From assembly GCA_009692615.1 (NCBI GenBank), contig SHYW01000032.1, positions 1-44,931 of the forward strand: a DNA stretch of 44,931 nt, given 5' to 3'. Origin of the DNA: Deltaproteobacteria bacterium. Its GTDB lineage: Bacteria > Desulfobacterota > Binatia > UBA9968. Position 1 is the first letter of the stretch. The number at the start of each line of letters is the position of its first letter. The notes under the pieces were generated by a model. The model did not search any database. It saw only the letters and a list, made by a program, of their open reading frames with translations, and was not told where the DNA came from. A program made the translations under genes and the position numbers. Of this stretch, positions 1 through 7,900 are shown one piece after another.

Positions 1-63
1 GCCAACCGAAGGAGAACCCAACACCAAAATCTAAATCGACGTGCCAGCTCAACAATAAACCCC

Positions 64-83
64 AGGGGCTTCAAAGCCCTTTT
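64..83 (+). terminator. Possible intrinsic terminator
   Basis: A short hairpin pairs GGGCTT (66-71) with AAGCCC (74-79), extendable outward by a G-T and an A-T pair, and is followed by TTTT. The loop is only two bases unless the inner A-T pairs open. It could end a gene lying left of the window, but the stem is short and the upstream gene is not visible. Confidence 0.25.
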
Positions 84-144
84 CTCTTAACCTGACTGGT
101 ACACTATTGCGCCGCTATCTGGCACATTTTCTCTCCGCCATTGA

Positions 145-395
145 CATGTTGCGGTTCACCAACGCCAGCCGAGCATCGGCCTACCGCCCGACGAAGCTGA
201 GATCGTCGATTACGTACGCACCGTCCTGCACAAACATCGCGTCGCCGAGCCGCAGTTCCAATCCCTACTCAAGCGCCTGGGCGTCGCCGGCATGGTCGAA
301 CTCACCGCCACCATCGGCTACTATGCAATGATCTCGTGCACGCTTAACGCCTTGAGCTGACATCGTCGCCCAATCCCAAGGACTACCCGATTTGA
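145..395 (+). pseudogene. Carboxymuconolactone decarboxylase-family remnant, truncated and frameshifted
   Basis: Read in the frame of base 181, the sequence gives LPPDEAEIVDYVRTVL, then LVELTATIGYYAMI-like text (actual residues MVELTATIGYYAMI) and CTLNAL. This is the typical C-terminal half of carboxymuconolactone decarboxylase/AhpD-like proteins, which end in a conserved VxLTAxxGYYxM helix. The frame stops at TGA 358-360. Deleting one base near 351-354 explains this: in the next frame ELTSSPNPKDYPI continues and ends at TGA 393-395, as expected for a family tail. A stop at 142-144 cuts the frame upstream and I found no N-terminal half in any frame. Two lesions make a dead fragment likely; a sequencing indel could explain only the second. 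Function in life would have been a small thiol or ring-decarboxylase-type enzyme; the substrate is unknown. Confidence 0.65.
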
Positions 396-514
396 GCCCT
401 CACGGGCATAGAGAATGTTCGCCGATTCTTTTCACCACGAAGTGTCGATGAGCATTCGCTCGTCTACAGAGTATGAAAATCAACGATCTCTCAGCATGGC
501 TCGCTACTTGACTC

Positions 515-581
515 GTCATACCGGCGCAGGCCGGCATCCAGGGGGGCGGAACGGATGGATACCGGCCTGCGCCGGTATGAC
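515..581. repeat. Long palindromic intergenic repeat (CCGGCGCAGGCCGG type)
   Basis: Arms 515-540 and 556-581 are 26 bases each and complementary except for one position, around a 15-base GC-rich loop. The core is ATACCGGCGCAGGCCGGCAT. Such elements are widespread in environmental proteobacterial genomes and resemble the copy at 17527-17616 in layout. There is no T-run on either side, so it is better seen as a dispersed repeat than as a terminator. Confidence 0.75.
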
Positions 582-680
582 GGAATCCTTATGTCAATTC
601 ATCGGGTAGATCATCCAAGGGTGACTATTTTCGAGGGAGACATAAAGCGCACGAAGTGCGGAGTTTAGAATATCCGAAAC

Positions 681-708
681 CTTCGTGTCCTTCGAGACTT
701 CGTGGTGA
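681..708. repeat. Partial copy of the CACGAAGGA hairpin family
   Basis: The run CCTTCGTGTCCTTCGAGACT followed by TCGTGGTGA matches the right arm of the hairpins at 7799-7871, 13330-13412 and 20676-20748. A degenerate left arm (GCGCACGAAGTGCGGAG, about 647-664) precedes it. A second ACCACGAAG at about 433-441 may be the outer left arm, in which case the palindrome at 515-581 lies inside this element. Confidence 0.5.
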
Positions 709-862
709 GTACCTCTTATTGTGAACTCTGCAATGCCACAAAAACGACGAGCCAACCTGTCGCCGGCTCGTCATGCAATTGCCGCATGGGCCCAAGCTCT
801 TGATATTTTTGTCGGTTAGATTAGCATCTCGGTTTGTGCTTTTAGCTGGGAGATTCTACTAA

Positions 863-1714
863 ATGCAATCAAGCGAAGGACATCATCATCTATCCGCTGG
901 AAACGTCATTTCGTTCGAAAAACTTTCATTGCTCTTTGGCGGTACCGACGACACTGGAGTGGTCCGCGGTAGTGAAATGGTCGGCGACCGATACCGCGAC
1001 CTGTTGCAGGAAATTGCCGCCATCACCGAATATCAATGGCGCTCCGGATCGACTCGGGGCCTGGTCAAAGGTTTCATGCTCAGCGGTCCTCCCGGCACGG
1101 GCAAGACCACCCTGGCCAAACGGCTGGCCTATGAACTCGGTCGCAGGTTTGAGACCGAGGACGAGCCGCCAGTCGCTTTAGCGTTTATCGATGGCGGTGA
1201 GATTTCGCGCTCCCGGTACGGTGAGAGCGAGGAAAGAATTCGCGATATTTTTCTCCATGCAAGATCGGGATTCACGGCGCAGGGGCAGCGCTCCGTGCTG
1301 CTGTTCGATGACGTCGAATCCATTTTCATGGCGCGCGGCAGTCAACACGCCAAAGAGTGGCACTTTTCTCAGGACAGCGTTTTCTTTCATTCCATAGACG
1401 ATCTCGATACCTCCCGCGCCACGATCATCTTGACCAGCAACCGCCCCGATCTGATCGACGAAGCGATTCGCGATCGCTTCTTGAGTTATGTCGTTGAATA
1501 TCCGGACCTCGACACGCTCCTCCAGATGGTCCAGCAAATTCCGGCCATTGAGCAATTGTCCGGCGCGCAGCAAGCCACGTTAAAAAACGATCTGATTGCC
1601 GCGGTAAAGAATGGCACCGTCCGCAGCATGCGCGACGGCCAGCGTTTCGCAATGCGCCACTTCGTGGCGAAGCTACTGAAAAAGGAATCGCTGGCGCAAC
1701 AGATCGCCGACTAA
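863..1714 (+). CDS. AAA+ family ATPase (p97/FtsH-like module)
   Basis: A single AAA+ module of 283 residues, probably a protein- or complex-remodelling ATPase in the cytoplasm. Visible motifs are Walker A GPPGTGKT (75-82), the pore-loop-like RYGESEERIRDIF (119-131), Walker B VLLFDD (145-150; the usual DE is DD here), sensor-1 TSNRPDLID (191-199) and a candidate arginine finger in RDRF (203-206). There is no membrane segment, protease domain or second ATPase ring, so any partner must come from elsewhere. The start ATG has a GGGAG about ten bases upstream. The bicupin gene begins 30 bases after the stop and has its own good Shine-Dalgarno, so the two are probably co-transcribed. The substrate is unknown; activation or repair of the neighbouring metalloenzyme is conceivable (inference). 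A RuBisCO-activase-like or VPS4-like subfamily cannot be excluded. Confidence 0.85.
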   Translation: MQSSEGHHHLSAGNVISFEKLSLLFGGTDDTGVVRGSEMVGDRYRDLLQEIAAITEYQWRSGSTRGLVKGFMLSGPPGTGKTTLAKRLAYELGRRFETEDEPPVALAFIDGGEISRSRYGESEERIRDIFLHARSGFTAQGQRSVLLFDDVESIFMARGSQHAKEWHFSQDSVFFHSIDDLDTSRATIILTSNRPDLIDEAIRDRFLSYVVEYPDLDTLLQMVQQIPAIEQLSGAQQATLKNDLIAAVKNGTVRSMRDGQRFAMRHFVAKLLKKESLAQQIAD

Positions 1715-1744
1715 TTATTTCACACACTGACAAAGGAAATCGTT

Positions 1745-2761
1745 ATGGCAAAGAACTTCTATGAACAATGGCTCGAAACGCCCAACAAACTCCAAGACGA
1801 ACTTGAACTCGGCCGCCTGGTAGCCGCTGACAAAGACATTCCATGGGTTTCAACGCCTCACGATGTCAAAGTGAAACTGATGGTTGCCAACCATCTCGGC
1901 TTTGCCACCATGGGCAGCAACGTACTCAAGTCGGAAATTCCGGTTGGCTGGCATACCGGCAAGCATCGGCATGGTGAAGAGTCGATGCACATCCTCGAGG
2001 GCGAGGGGTTCAGCGTGATCAATGGCCAGCGTTTTAACTGGCACCAAAGCAGCACGCTGCAGATTCCATTTTGGGCCGAGCATCAACATTTTAATACCGG
2101 CAAGGTTCCGGTCTTAATCATTCACGGCATGTGTTTCGATCTCGAGTCCTATCTCCGCGTTGCGCGCATCGAGCAGATCGAGACCTGCGGCCCCAATGAG
2201 CCCTCGATGATCGCTGCCGTGCCTGAGGAGACGTCACAATATTACCCCGATGGCACCCGTGCGATTATCCATCTTGAGCAAGCGCCGACCAACAAAGAAA
2301 AGTTGCCTGACGGAGAGAGTTACAATCCGCAGGGGGCGATCGCCGCGACAAAAAACCAGCACGACTTTTCCAACTATCTCATTGTGCCTAAAAATGGCTT
2401 CCGTGCCGTCAGCGTCGCGATTACCAATCGCTGGATTGAGCCGGCCTTCCATGAGAGCGGCAGGCACAAGCATCTTGAAGCTGTGGTTTATGCCATTGAG
2501 GGGCAGGGGTACACCGATATGCAGGGCAAGCGCATTCCTTGGCAAGCTGGCGACGTTCTCTATGTGCCGCCGGCTATGTGGGAACACCAGCACATTAACG
2601 AAAATCCAAATCCGATTACCCAGCTTCGTATCGGCTTCAATATCCGCCAGTGGATCACCTCAATCTGGCCCCAAGGTTTTACCAGCACGCGCATCTATAA
2701 CGATGAAGGCGACCCAATAGAAGCAGGCCGGATCACGCGTAGACGCGAGCGCTCCTACTAA
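1745..2761 (+). CDS. Bicupin protein, gentisate 1,2-dioxygenase-like
   Basis: A 338-residue protein with two cupin barrels. The N-terminal barrel carries GWHTGKHRHGEESMHILEGE (about 68-87), the C-terminal one GRHKHLEAVVYAIEGQG (about 239-255) followed by WQAGDVLYVPPAMWEHQH. Both show the histidine/glutamate set expected to bind Fe(II) or another divalent metal. Size and two-barrel plan match the gentisate/1-hydroxy-2-naphthoate dioxygenase family, which opens aromatic rings, but the ring substrate cannot be read from sequence, and other bicupins of this shape are not dioxygenases. AAAGGA at 1732-1737 lies seven bases before the ATG. It follows the AAA+ ATPase gene by 30 bases and is closed by a strong hairpin at 2775-2808, so the two look like a self-contained operon. 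Confidence 0.85.
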   Translation: MAKNFYEQWLETPNKLQDELELGRLVAADKDIPWVSTPHDVKVKLMVANHLGFATMGSNVLKSEIPVGWHTGKHRHGEESMHILEGEGFSVINGQRFNWHQSSTLQIPFWAEHQHFNTGKVPVLIIHGMCFDLESYLRVARIEQIETCGPNEPSMIAAVPEETSQYYPDGTRAIIHLEQAPTNKEKLPDGESYNPQGAIAATKNQHDFSNYLIVPKNGFRAVSVAITNRWIEPAFHESGRHKHLEAVVYAIEGQGYTDMQGKRIPWQAGDVLYVPPAMWEHQHINENPNPITQLRIGFNIRQWITSIWPQGFTSTRIYNDEGDPIEAGRITRRRERSY

Positions 2762-2774
2762 TTAAACCTGGCCA

Positions 2775-2808
2775 TTTCGGCTGCGGGGACTTGACCCCGC
2801 AGCCGAAA
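2775..2808 (+). terminator. Strong hairpin after the AAA+/bicupin pair
   Basis: TTTCGGCTGCGGGG (2775-2788) pairs perfectly with CCCCGCAGCCGAAA (2795-2808) around the loop ACTTGA. The 14-bp stem sits 14 bases after the bicupin stop codon. There is no T-run on either strand, so it may be a terminator lacking a U-tract or a 3'-end stabiliser. Confidence 0.6.
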
Positions 2809-2995
2809 ATATCGTGCTCAGATCTCGCCGCAGATTTTTCGCGGCCACCGTTAGGCTGATCCCGCCTATCTCACGCTCCACATAGTTCGGCTCCGCTCTT
2901 AGTTAACTCTCCACTCGTCCTCGGGCTCTACAAGTAATTCTCTGGCTGATCGAGCGACTTGCCGTCGCCGACCAAAGTTGTTACCCCGGAGTTGC

Positions 2996-4453
2996 ATGAA
3001 AAAGCTTCTTGGCGTGATCGGTTTGGTCACCGCTGTCCTTAGCGGCGCGCTCGCGATCGGGGTTCTGCGCTCTGTGTCGCGTCAGGTCGACGTCGCCCCC
3101 GCAGCGCCGATTCAAATCGACGTCGACGCCGCTGCACAACGACTTAGCCGCGCGATTCGCCATCGGACGGTCGCGCCGGTCGACTCGGCATCACAGGCTG
3201 AGTTCGAACGCTTTCATGCTTTTCTTACCGAGTCATTTCCCGAGTTGCATGAGCGCTTAGCGAGAGAAACCGTCAATCAGCACAGCCTGCTTTACACTTG
3301 GCAAGGCCGCGAGCCGAAGCTCAAACCGATCTTATTGATGGCGCATATGGATGTCGTGCCGATCGATTCAGCCAGCGAGAACTTCTGGACCCACGCGCCG
3401 TTCTCAGGGCAAATCGCCGGCGGTTACATCTGGGGCCGCGGCGCCATGGATGACAAGGCGAGCGTGATGGCGGTCCTTGAAGCGGTCGAGCATTTGCTGA
3501 GCGAAGGATTCCAACCAGCGCGCACCATTTATCTGGCCTTCGGTCACGACGAAGAAATCGGCGGCAGCCAAGGCGCGGCCAGAATTGCCCAACTGTTGGC
3601 ATCTCGGAAAGTCGAATTGGAATTCGTCCTAGACGAAGGGATGAATATCTTGAGCGGTATCGTTCCCGGTATCGCCGCGCCAGTGGCGCTCATCGGCATT
3701 GCCGAGAAAGGCTACTTGAGCATTCAACTCAGCACCCAAAGTGACGGCGGTCATAGTTCGATCCCGCCCAATGTCACCGCCATCAGCGCCGTCAGTAAAG
3801 CCTTGCAGCGACTCGAAGCCAAACCATTTCCCGCCTCACTGCACGGGCCGAGCCGCGCCATGTTTGAATTCCTCGGACCGGAAATGGCCTGGAGCAAAAA
3901 AATCGCCCTGGCCAATCTCTGGCTGCTCGAACCCTGGGTGCGAAAACAAATGGCCAAATCGCCACTCACCAACGCCCTCCTGCGCACCACCGTAGCACCA
4001 ACAGTCTTCAACGCCGGCGTCAAGGAAAACGTCCTGCCGAGCCAGGCCAGCGCGGTAGTCAACTTGCGGCTGATTCCTGGCAATAATACCACGAATGCGA
4101 TCGAGCATGTGCGCAAGGCGATTAAGAATCCGAAAATCGAGATCAAACTGCTCGGCGTTCGCATGGAGCCTTCCGCAGTATCGGATATCGAAAGCCCAAG
4201 CTTCCAGCTGATCCAGCGAACCATCGGCGAAACCGCGCCACAAACCATCGTCGCGCCGTCGCTGCTGGTCGCCGCCACCGACTCGCGCCACTACGCCGGG
4301 CTTACGAAGAATATTTTTCGATTCTTGCCAATAACGCTCAAGGCCGAGGACACCAAGAGATATCACGGTATCGATGAACGGGTTTCGGTTGCCGATTACT
4401 TGCGCTGCATCAATTTCTACGCACAGTTGATCAAGAACTCCGCGACGCAATAA
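2996..4453 (+). CDS. M20 family metallopeptidase (carboxypeptidase S/PM20D1-like), exported or membrane-anchored
   Basis: A di-zinc hydrolase of the M20 family. I start it at the ATG 2996, which has CGGAG upstream and begins with the signal-anchor MKKLLGVIGLVTAVLSGALA; a TTG six codons earlier is the alternative. Metal and catalytic residues are visible in AHMDVVP (H117, D119), GAMDDK (D152), FGHDEEIGG (E186/E187) and, near the C-terminus, YHGIDERV. The spacing and the ATDSRHYAG segment fit the carboxypeptidase S/PM20D1 clade, whose members cleave C-terminal residues or hydrolyse N-acyl amino acids. A membrane or periplasmic place is inferred from the N-terminus. It is alone on its strand and converges with the phospholipase D-like gene, only three bases separating the two stop codons. 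Confidence 0.88.
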   Translation: MKKLLGVIGLVTAVLSGALAIGVLRSVSRQVDVAPAAPIQIDVDAAAQRLSRAIRHRTVAPVDSASQAEFERFHAFLTESFPELHERLARETVNQHSLLYTWQGREPKLKPILLMAHMDVVPIDSASENFWTHAPFSGQIAGGYIWGRGAMDDKASVMAVLEAVEHLLSEGFQPARTIYLAFGHDEEIGGSQGAARIAQLLASRKVELEFVLDEGMNILSGIVPGIAAPVALIGIAEKGYLSIQLSTQSDGGHSSIPPNVTAISAVSKALQRLEAKPFPASLHGPSRAMFEFLGPEMAWSKKIALANLWLLEPWVRKQMAKSPLTNALLRTTVAPTVFNAGVKENVLPSQASAVVNLRLIPGNNTTNAIEHVRKAIKNPKIEIKLLGVRMEPSAVSDIESPSFQLIQRTIGETAPQTIVAPSLLVAATDSRHYAGLTKNIFRFLPITLKAEDTKRYHGIDERVSVADYLRCINFYAQLIKNSATQ

Positions 4454-4456
4454 AAT

Positions 4457-4960
4457 TCAACGAATGCGTTCCCACTCCGCTTCGTAGGCCTTCGCCAACT
4501 CCGGACAATCCAAAACCAGCAGGTTCTCCCAATTGTTTTCCGACTTGAGCGTCCAGTTATACGAACCCGTCAGGACGCGCTTGCCGTCGATAATCGCGAA
4601 CTTGTTGTGATTCCGGCCGTTGGGCGCCACGGTTTGCACTTCCACCCCGCCGGCTTTGAGCTTGTCGATCAAGGCAAGGATTTTCTTGCTCGCGCTGCGC
4701 GCCGTATCGACTTTCACGCGCACGGCGACTTTTTTCATCACCAGAGCGAGCAACTCATCACCGAGCTCGCCGTTATCGAAACCGTACAGCGCCAAAGTCA
4801 AACGCTCCTTAGTGTCGCGAATCGCGTCGGTCACTGCTTTGCCAACGCTCCCCTGACTGGAAAATTTCGACGCCACGCGGCAATCCACTAATTCCGCAGC
4901 GGCACCGAGTCGTGGCCAAAGAAGCATCGAAATAACAAAATACCAAGTAAAAGATTTCAT
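4457..4960 (-). CDS. Secreted phospholipase D-like (single HKD) nuclease
   Basis: A 167-residue protein with a signal peptide (MKSFTWYFVISMLLWPRLGA, then AAE) and one HKD motif, H118-N-K120 with D125, followed by GSYNWT (132-137) as in Nuc-type phospholipase D enzymes. Proteins of this size act as dimers that put two HKD motifs together; known members are periplasmic nucleases or phosphodiesterases, so DNA or RNA degradation outside the cytoplasm is the best guess. Its ATG lies 14 bases after the stop of the binding-protein gene upstream on the same strand, which suggests co-transcription, though the two functions have no evident link. It ends three bases from the convergent M20 gene. Confidence 0.85.
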   Translation of the reverse strand: MKSFTWYFVISMLLWPRLGAAAELVDCRVASKFSSQGSVGKAVTDAIRDTKERLTLALYGFDNGELGDELLALVMKKVAVRVKVDTARSASKKILALIDKLKAGGVEVQTVAPNGRNHNKFAIIDGKRVLTGSYNWTLKSENNWENLLVLDCPELAKAYEAEWERIR

Positions 4961-4974
4961 TGGCGCCTCTTTTT

Positions 4975-5997
4975 CTAACGACTATACAGCGCCTTGATAA
5001 AGCCGTTGTCGTCCAGCTCTTTGATATACCTGTTGTCCATGAAGTCCGACGCTTTGACGTTGGGTGTTTGCGGGTTGCGCTGGCGGATAAAGTCGATGAC
5101 CGCTTGCAATCCTTTGTCGCTGACGTAGGGAGCCCGCGGAATGATCCGGCCGACGAAATAATCGTAGCTGCCGTTGAGCACGTCGCGGTCGTCAGTGCGC
5201 ATATATTTAGAAAGAATTTTTAACGTCGGCTCGCGATTGCTTTTCGCGTAGTGAATGCCGGCGACGAAGCCCTTGACATATTTCATTACTAAATCTGAAT
5301 TGTCGCGCATCAGCGTCCGCGTGGTAATCAATCCCGCCGCTTCGTACGGAATATTCGCCTGGCCCAAATCCAGGATCGAGTGAAAGCCCATCTTCTGACC
5401 GGCGACGTAGCCGGACACGGTTACGACGGTCGCATCGACTACGCCCTGGAGCATCGCCCCCAACCGTTCAGTATCGGTGCCGAGACTAATGAAGCTCACT
5501 TCCTTCTCGCCGAGTCCAAGCCGCTGCACGGCGACGCGCGCGCCGAGATCGGAGTCCGTTCCCGGCCGGCTGATGGCGATCTTCTTGCCTTTGAGGTCGT
5601 TGGCGTTTTTGATTTCCTTTTTAACGAGTAGATAGAACAGCAAACCCGGCGCCGCCGTGGCAATAAGAACGGTATCAACGCCGCCCAGCTTAGCGAGCAC
5701 CGACGAGCTCGCGCCGAAGGAACCGAAGTGCGCGTCTTTAGTCGCCAAGGCGTTGATCGCAATCGTGCTGCCACGGAAAAATACGATATCGACATCCAAG
5801 CCATATTGCTTGTACAACCCCGCGTCGCGCGCCACCCAGAACGGCGTCAGATTCGCTCCGGTCGAACCATAGGCCAACACCGCGCGCTCAAGCTTCTGCG
5901 AATACGCGGGTGCGGCGATCAACGTCAGGCTAATTAGCGTGCTGAAAAAAAAACATTGGACAAACTCCCCAAACTCAGCGCATCTGACACACGACAT
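4975..5997 (-). CDS. ABC-type substrate-binding protein, NMT1/THI5/SsuA-like
   Basis: A 340-residue periplasmic binding protein. After an N-terminal hydrophobic stretch ending APAYSQ, the mature part opens with the family pattern of SsuA/TauA/THI5 proteins: LTPFWVARDAGLYKQYGLDV, then FGASSSVLAKLGGVD and DLKGKKIAISRPGTDSDLGA. Such proteins bind small organic ions (sulfonates, nitrate, pyrimidine precursors, aromatic acids). The gene starts inside the last codons of the ThDP enzyme (23-base overlap), so the two are translationally coupled and the ligand may be related to that enzyme's substrate. No permease or ATPase gene is nearby. The start is chosen because it is the only ATG before the signal sequence. 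Confidence 0.88.
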   Translation of the reverse strand: MSCVRCAEFGEFVQCFFFSTLISLTLIAAPAYSQKLERAVLAYGSTGANLTPFWVARDAGLYKQYGLDVDIVFFRGSTIAINALATKDAHFGSFGASSSVLAKLGGVDTVLIATAAPGLLFYLLVKKEIKNANDLKGKKIAISRPGTDSDLGARVAVQRLGLGEKEVSFISLGTDTERLGAMLQGVVDATVVTVSGYVAGQKMGFHSILDLGQANIPYEAAGLITTRTLMRDNSDLVMKYVKGFVAGIHYAKSNREPTLKILSKYMRTDDRDVLNGSYDYFVGRIIPRAPYVSDKGLQAVIDFIRQRNPQTPNVKASDFMDNRYIKELDDNGFIKALYSR

Positions 5998-7750
5998 CGA
6001 CCAACGCCGGCTTGCCTGACTTCACGATATTCACAGCTTCGCGCAAAGTTTTAATCAAATCCTTCGGCTCCGTGATCGGCCCGGCGCCCCAGCAGCCGTA
6101 GGTGCGCGCCATGGCGCCGAAGTCGACGTTGGGATCCTCGATGCGGATACCGATGGTTTTATTTTCCACCGGCCGGTTGCGCACGACGGCGATCCGTTCT
6201 TGATGCTCTTCGTCGTTAAAATAGGAACGATTGCTACACACGATGCTGAGCAGGGGAATCTGATGGTGCACGGCGGTCCAGATGGAACTGACGGTGAATA
6301 ACAGATCGCCGTCGGGCTGAATGTTGACGCAAAATTTGCCCGAGCCTTTATGCGCTAAGGCCGCGCCCAGCGATGCCGGCATGCCGTAGCCCAAGCCGCC
6401 GCCTTTATATTTGCCGAGAATCTGATTGAACTTGGTCGCCGGCAAATAAAGATTCTCCTTGCCCTGGGAACTGCCGTTGGTGAGCACCCAGTCTTCGCCT
6501 TTGAGCGCCTCGGTAATTTCCGCGTAGATGCGCGTCATCGACACCGGCTTGTCGTCCCATTTCGATTGCAATTCTTTTTCCAACGCGGCCTTTTTCTCCT
6601 CGTTAATCTTGCCCCATTCGGCGTGCCGCGTGGCGATGTCGTCTTTTAAATCGGCGAGTTTGTTCTCCGCCTTGAGCCGCCGCACCAGCTCCGGCAGAAA
6701 AACCGCTGTGTCGGCGAGAATCATCAGATCGGCTTGGCGCAGTTTGTTGAAATCGGTCGCCCAAGCGCGCACCAGCAGATCGTCCAGCGCAACGTTGATC
6801 ACTTTGGCATTGGCCGCCAACAGCGGCGTGGCGCGCCGGTTGCCGCGCTCTTGCGCCCGCCGCACGGTGGCGCCTTCGAGATCGGGAACATCGAGCGCCA
6901 AGATCAAATCGGCGCGCGGAATCACTTTGTCAGCCTGTCCGGTCAGATTGAGCGGATGCTGCACGGGAAAATTAAAGCGGCCCAACTGATCGAGCACCGG
7001 CGCCGCCAACAGCTCGGCCAATTCGCCGAGCGCATTGAAGCCAGCCTCGCGCCGCCCGACCCAATCGGCGACGATCACCAGCCGCTTGGCCGCTAAAATC
7101 ATCTGAATAGTTTTTTCAAAACCTTCTTCAGGCGCCTGTAGTGGCAACGGCGCGGGATAACGCGAGACATCGAATGGAATATCGCCAGCTAATTTTTTTT
7201 CCTGCACGTCGCCGTCGTAGCAAATATAAACCGGCCCCATCGGATCGGTGGTCGCCAAACGGTAAGCGCGGATGAACGAATCCGGCACCGCCTCGACGCT
7301 CGCCGGCTGATCGTCCCACTTGCAGAAGTCGCGGACTAAATTGCCTTGCACGTTGGCGGTATGCACCCAGTCGATCCAGGGCCGGCGATTGGCGGAATCC
7401 ATCGGACCCGTGCCGCCGAGCACGATCACCGGCAACCGGTCCGCCCAGGCATTGTAGATCGCCATCGACGCATGTTGCAGCCCGACGACGTTGTGTACCG
7501 CCGCGGCCATCGGCCGGCCCTTGGCGCGCGCATAGCCATGCGCCAAAGCGACGGCGATCTCTTCATGGTTACAGAGAATGATTTCCGGCGCGTGATTGCC
7601 GCCGTAATTGACCAGCGAGTCGTGCAAGCCGCGAAAGGTCGCGCCGGGATTGATCGCGATATATTCGAACTCGAACGCCTTCAGGAGATCGACGACAACA
7701 TCCGATCCCCACTCGGCCCGAGGTTTTTCGATTTTTCTGTGTGGTGCCAT
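5975..7750 (-). CDS. Thiamine diphosphate-dependent enzyme, acetolactate synthase-like large subunit family
   Basis: A 591-residue protein with the three-domain plan of ThDP decarboxylases/carboligases. The N-terminal Pyr domain has the activating glutamate in NHEEIAVALAHGYARA (about 61-76). The C-terminal PP domain has QPDGDLLFTVSSIWTA and CSNRSYFN, corresponding to the GDG...N motif that binds Mg-diphosphate, but with DGD instead of the usual GDG. The central domain resembles that of acetolactate synthase but no small subunit gene is near. Benzoylformate decarboxylase-, oxalyl-CoA decarboxylase- or sulfopyruvate-type activity is possible; substrate unassigned. The ATG follows AAAGGAAG with good spacing. 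It overlaps the binding-protein gene downstream, and is separated from the upstream glutathione transferase by a hairpin repeat, so a promoter of its own near 7750-7800 is likely. Confidence 0.85.
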   Translation of the reverse strand: MAPHRKIEKPRAEWGSDVVVDLLKAFEFEYIAINPGATFRGLHDSLVNYGGNHAPEIILCNHEEIAVALAHGYARAKGRPMAAAVHNVVGLQHASMAIYNAWADRLPVIVLGGTGPMDSANRRPWIDWVHTANVQGNLVRDFCKWDDQPASVEAVPDSFIRAYRLATTDPMGPVYICYDGDVQEKKLAGDIPFDVSRYPAPLPLQAPEEGFEKTIQMILAAKRLVIVADWVGRREAGFNALGELAELLAAPVLDQLGRFNFPVQHPLNLTGQADKVIPRADLILALDVPDLEGATVRRAQERGNRRATPLLAANAKVINVALDDLLVRAWATDFNKLRQADLMILADTAVFLPELVRRLKAENKLADLKDDIATRHAEWGKINEEKKAALEKELQSKWDDKPVSMTRIYAEITEALKGEDWVLTNGSSQGKENLYLPATKFNQILGKYKGGGLGYGMPASLGAALAHKGSGKFCVNIQPDGDLLFTVSSIWTAVHHQIPLLSIVCSNRSYFNDEEHQERIAVVRNRPVENKTIGIRIEDPNVDFGAMARTYGCWGAGPITEPKDLIKTLREAVNIVKSGKPALVDVVCQMR

Positions 7751-7798
7751 GGCGACTTCCTTTCGAGCGAGATGTTCGAAAAACGAGCAGGTACGGAT

Positions 7799-7871
7799 TC
7801 ACCACGAAGGACACGAAGAGCATGAAGTTCGGAAATTAGATTTTCCGAAACCTTCGTGTCCCTAGTGGTGA
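7799..7871. repeat. CACGAAGGA-type hairpin repeat
   Basis: The left arm opens TTCACCACGAAGGACACGAA and the right arm closes CCTTCGTGTCCCTAGTGGTG AA, with an inner TTCGGAAA/TTTCCGAA pairing. It fills the gap between the ThDP enzyme start and the glutathione transferase stop and is the cleanest single copy in the window. Confidence 0.75.
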
Positions 7872-7900
7872 AAATATCCTCCCAGTAAACTTAATACGCC

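Larger units (their letters stand above)
396..862. other. Gene-free interval filled with palindromic repeats
   Basis: No convincing gene lies here. The short open frame at 415-609 runs through the palindrome at 515-581 and has no recognisable protein character. The interval holds part-copies of the CACGAAGGA hairpin family (a left-arm-like piece near 430-442 and a right-arm-like piece at 681-708) around the long palindrome at 515-581. The upstream region of the AAA+ gene (about 780-862) is AT-richer and may hold its promoter, but no clear -35/-10 pair stands out. A GGGAG at about 848-852 could serve as ribosome binding site for the ATG at 863. Confidence 0.5.

Noticed and set aside
415-609. 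Small plus-strand open frame upstream of the AAA+ gene
   Set aside because: Much of it is translated palindromic repeat; no ribosome binding site or family similarity.
2775-2808. Riboswitch or structured RNA leader for the M20 gene
   Set aside because: A single plain hairpin close to the upstream stop codon and about 190 bases from the next start; no conserved aptamer-like architecture seen.
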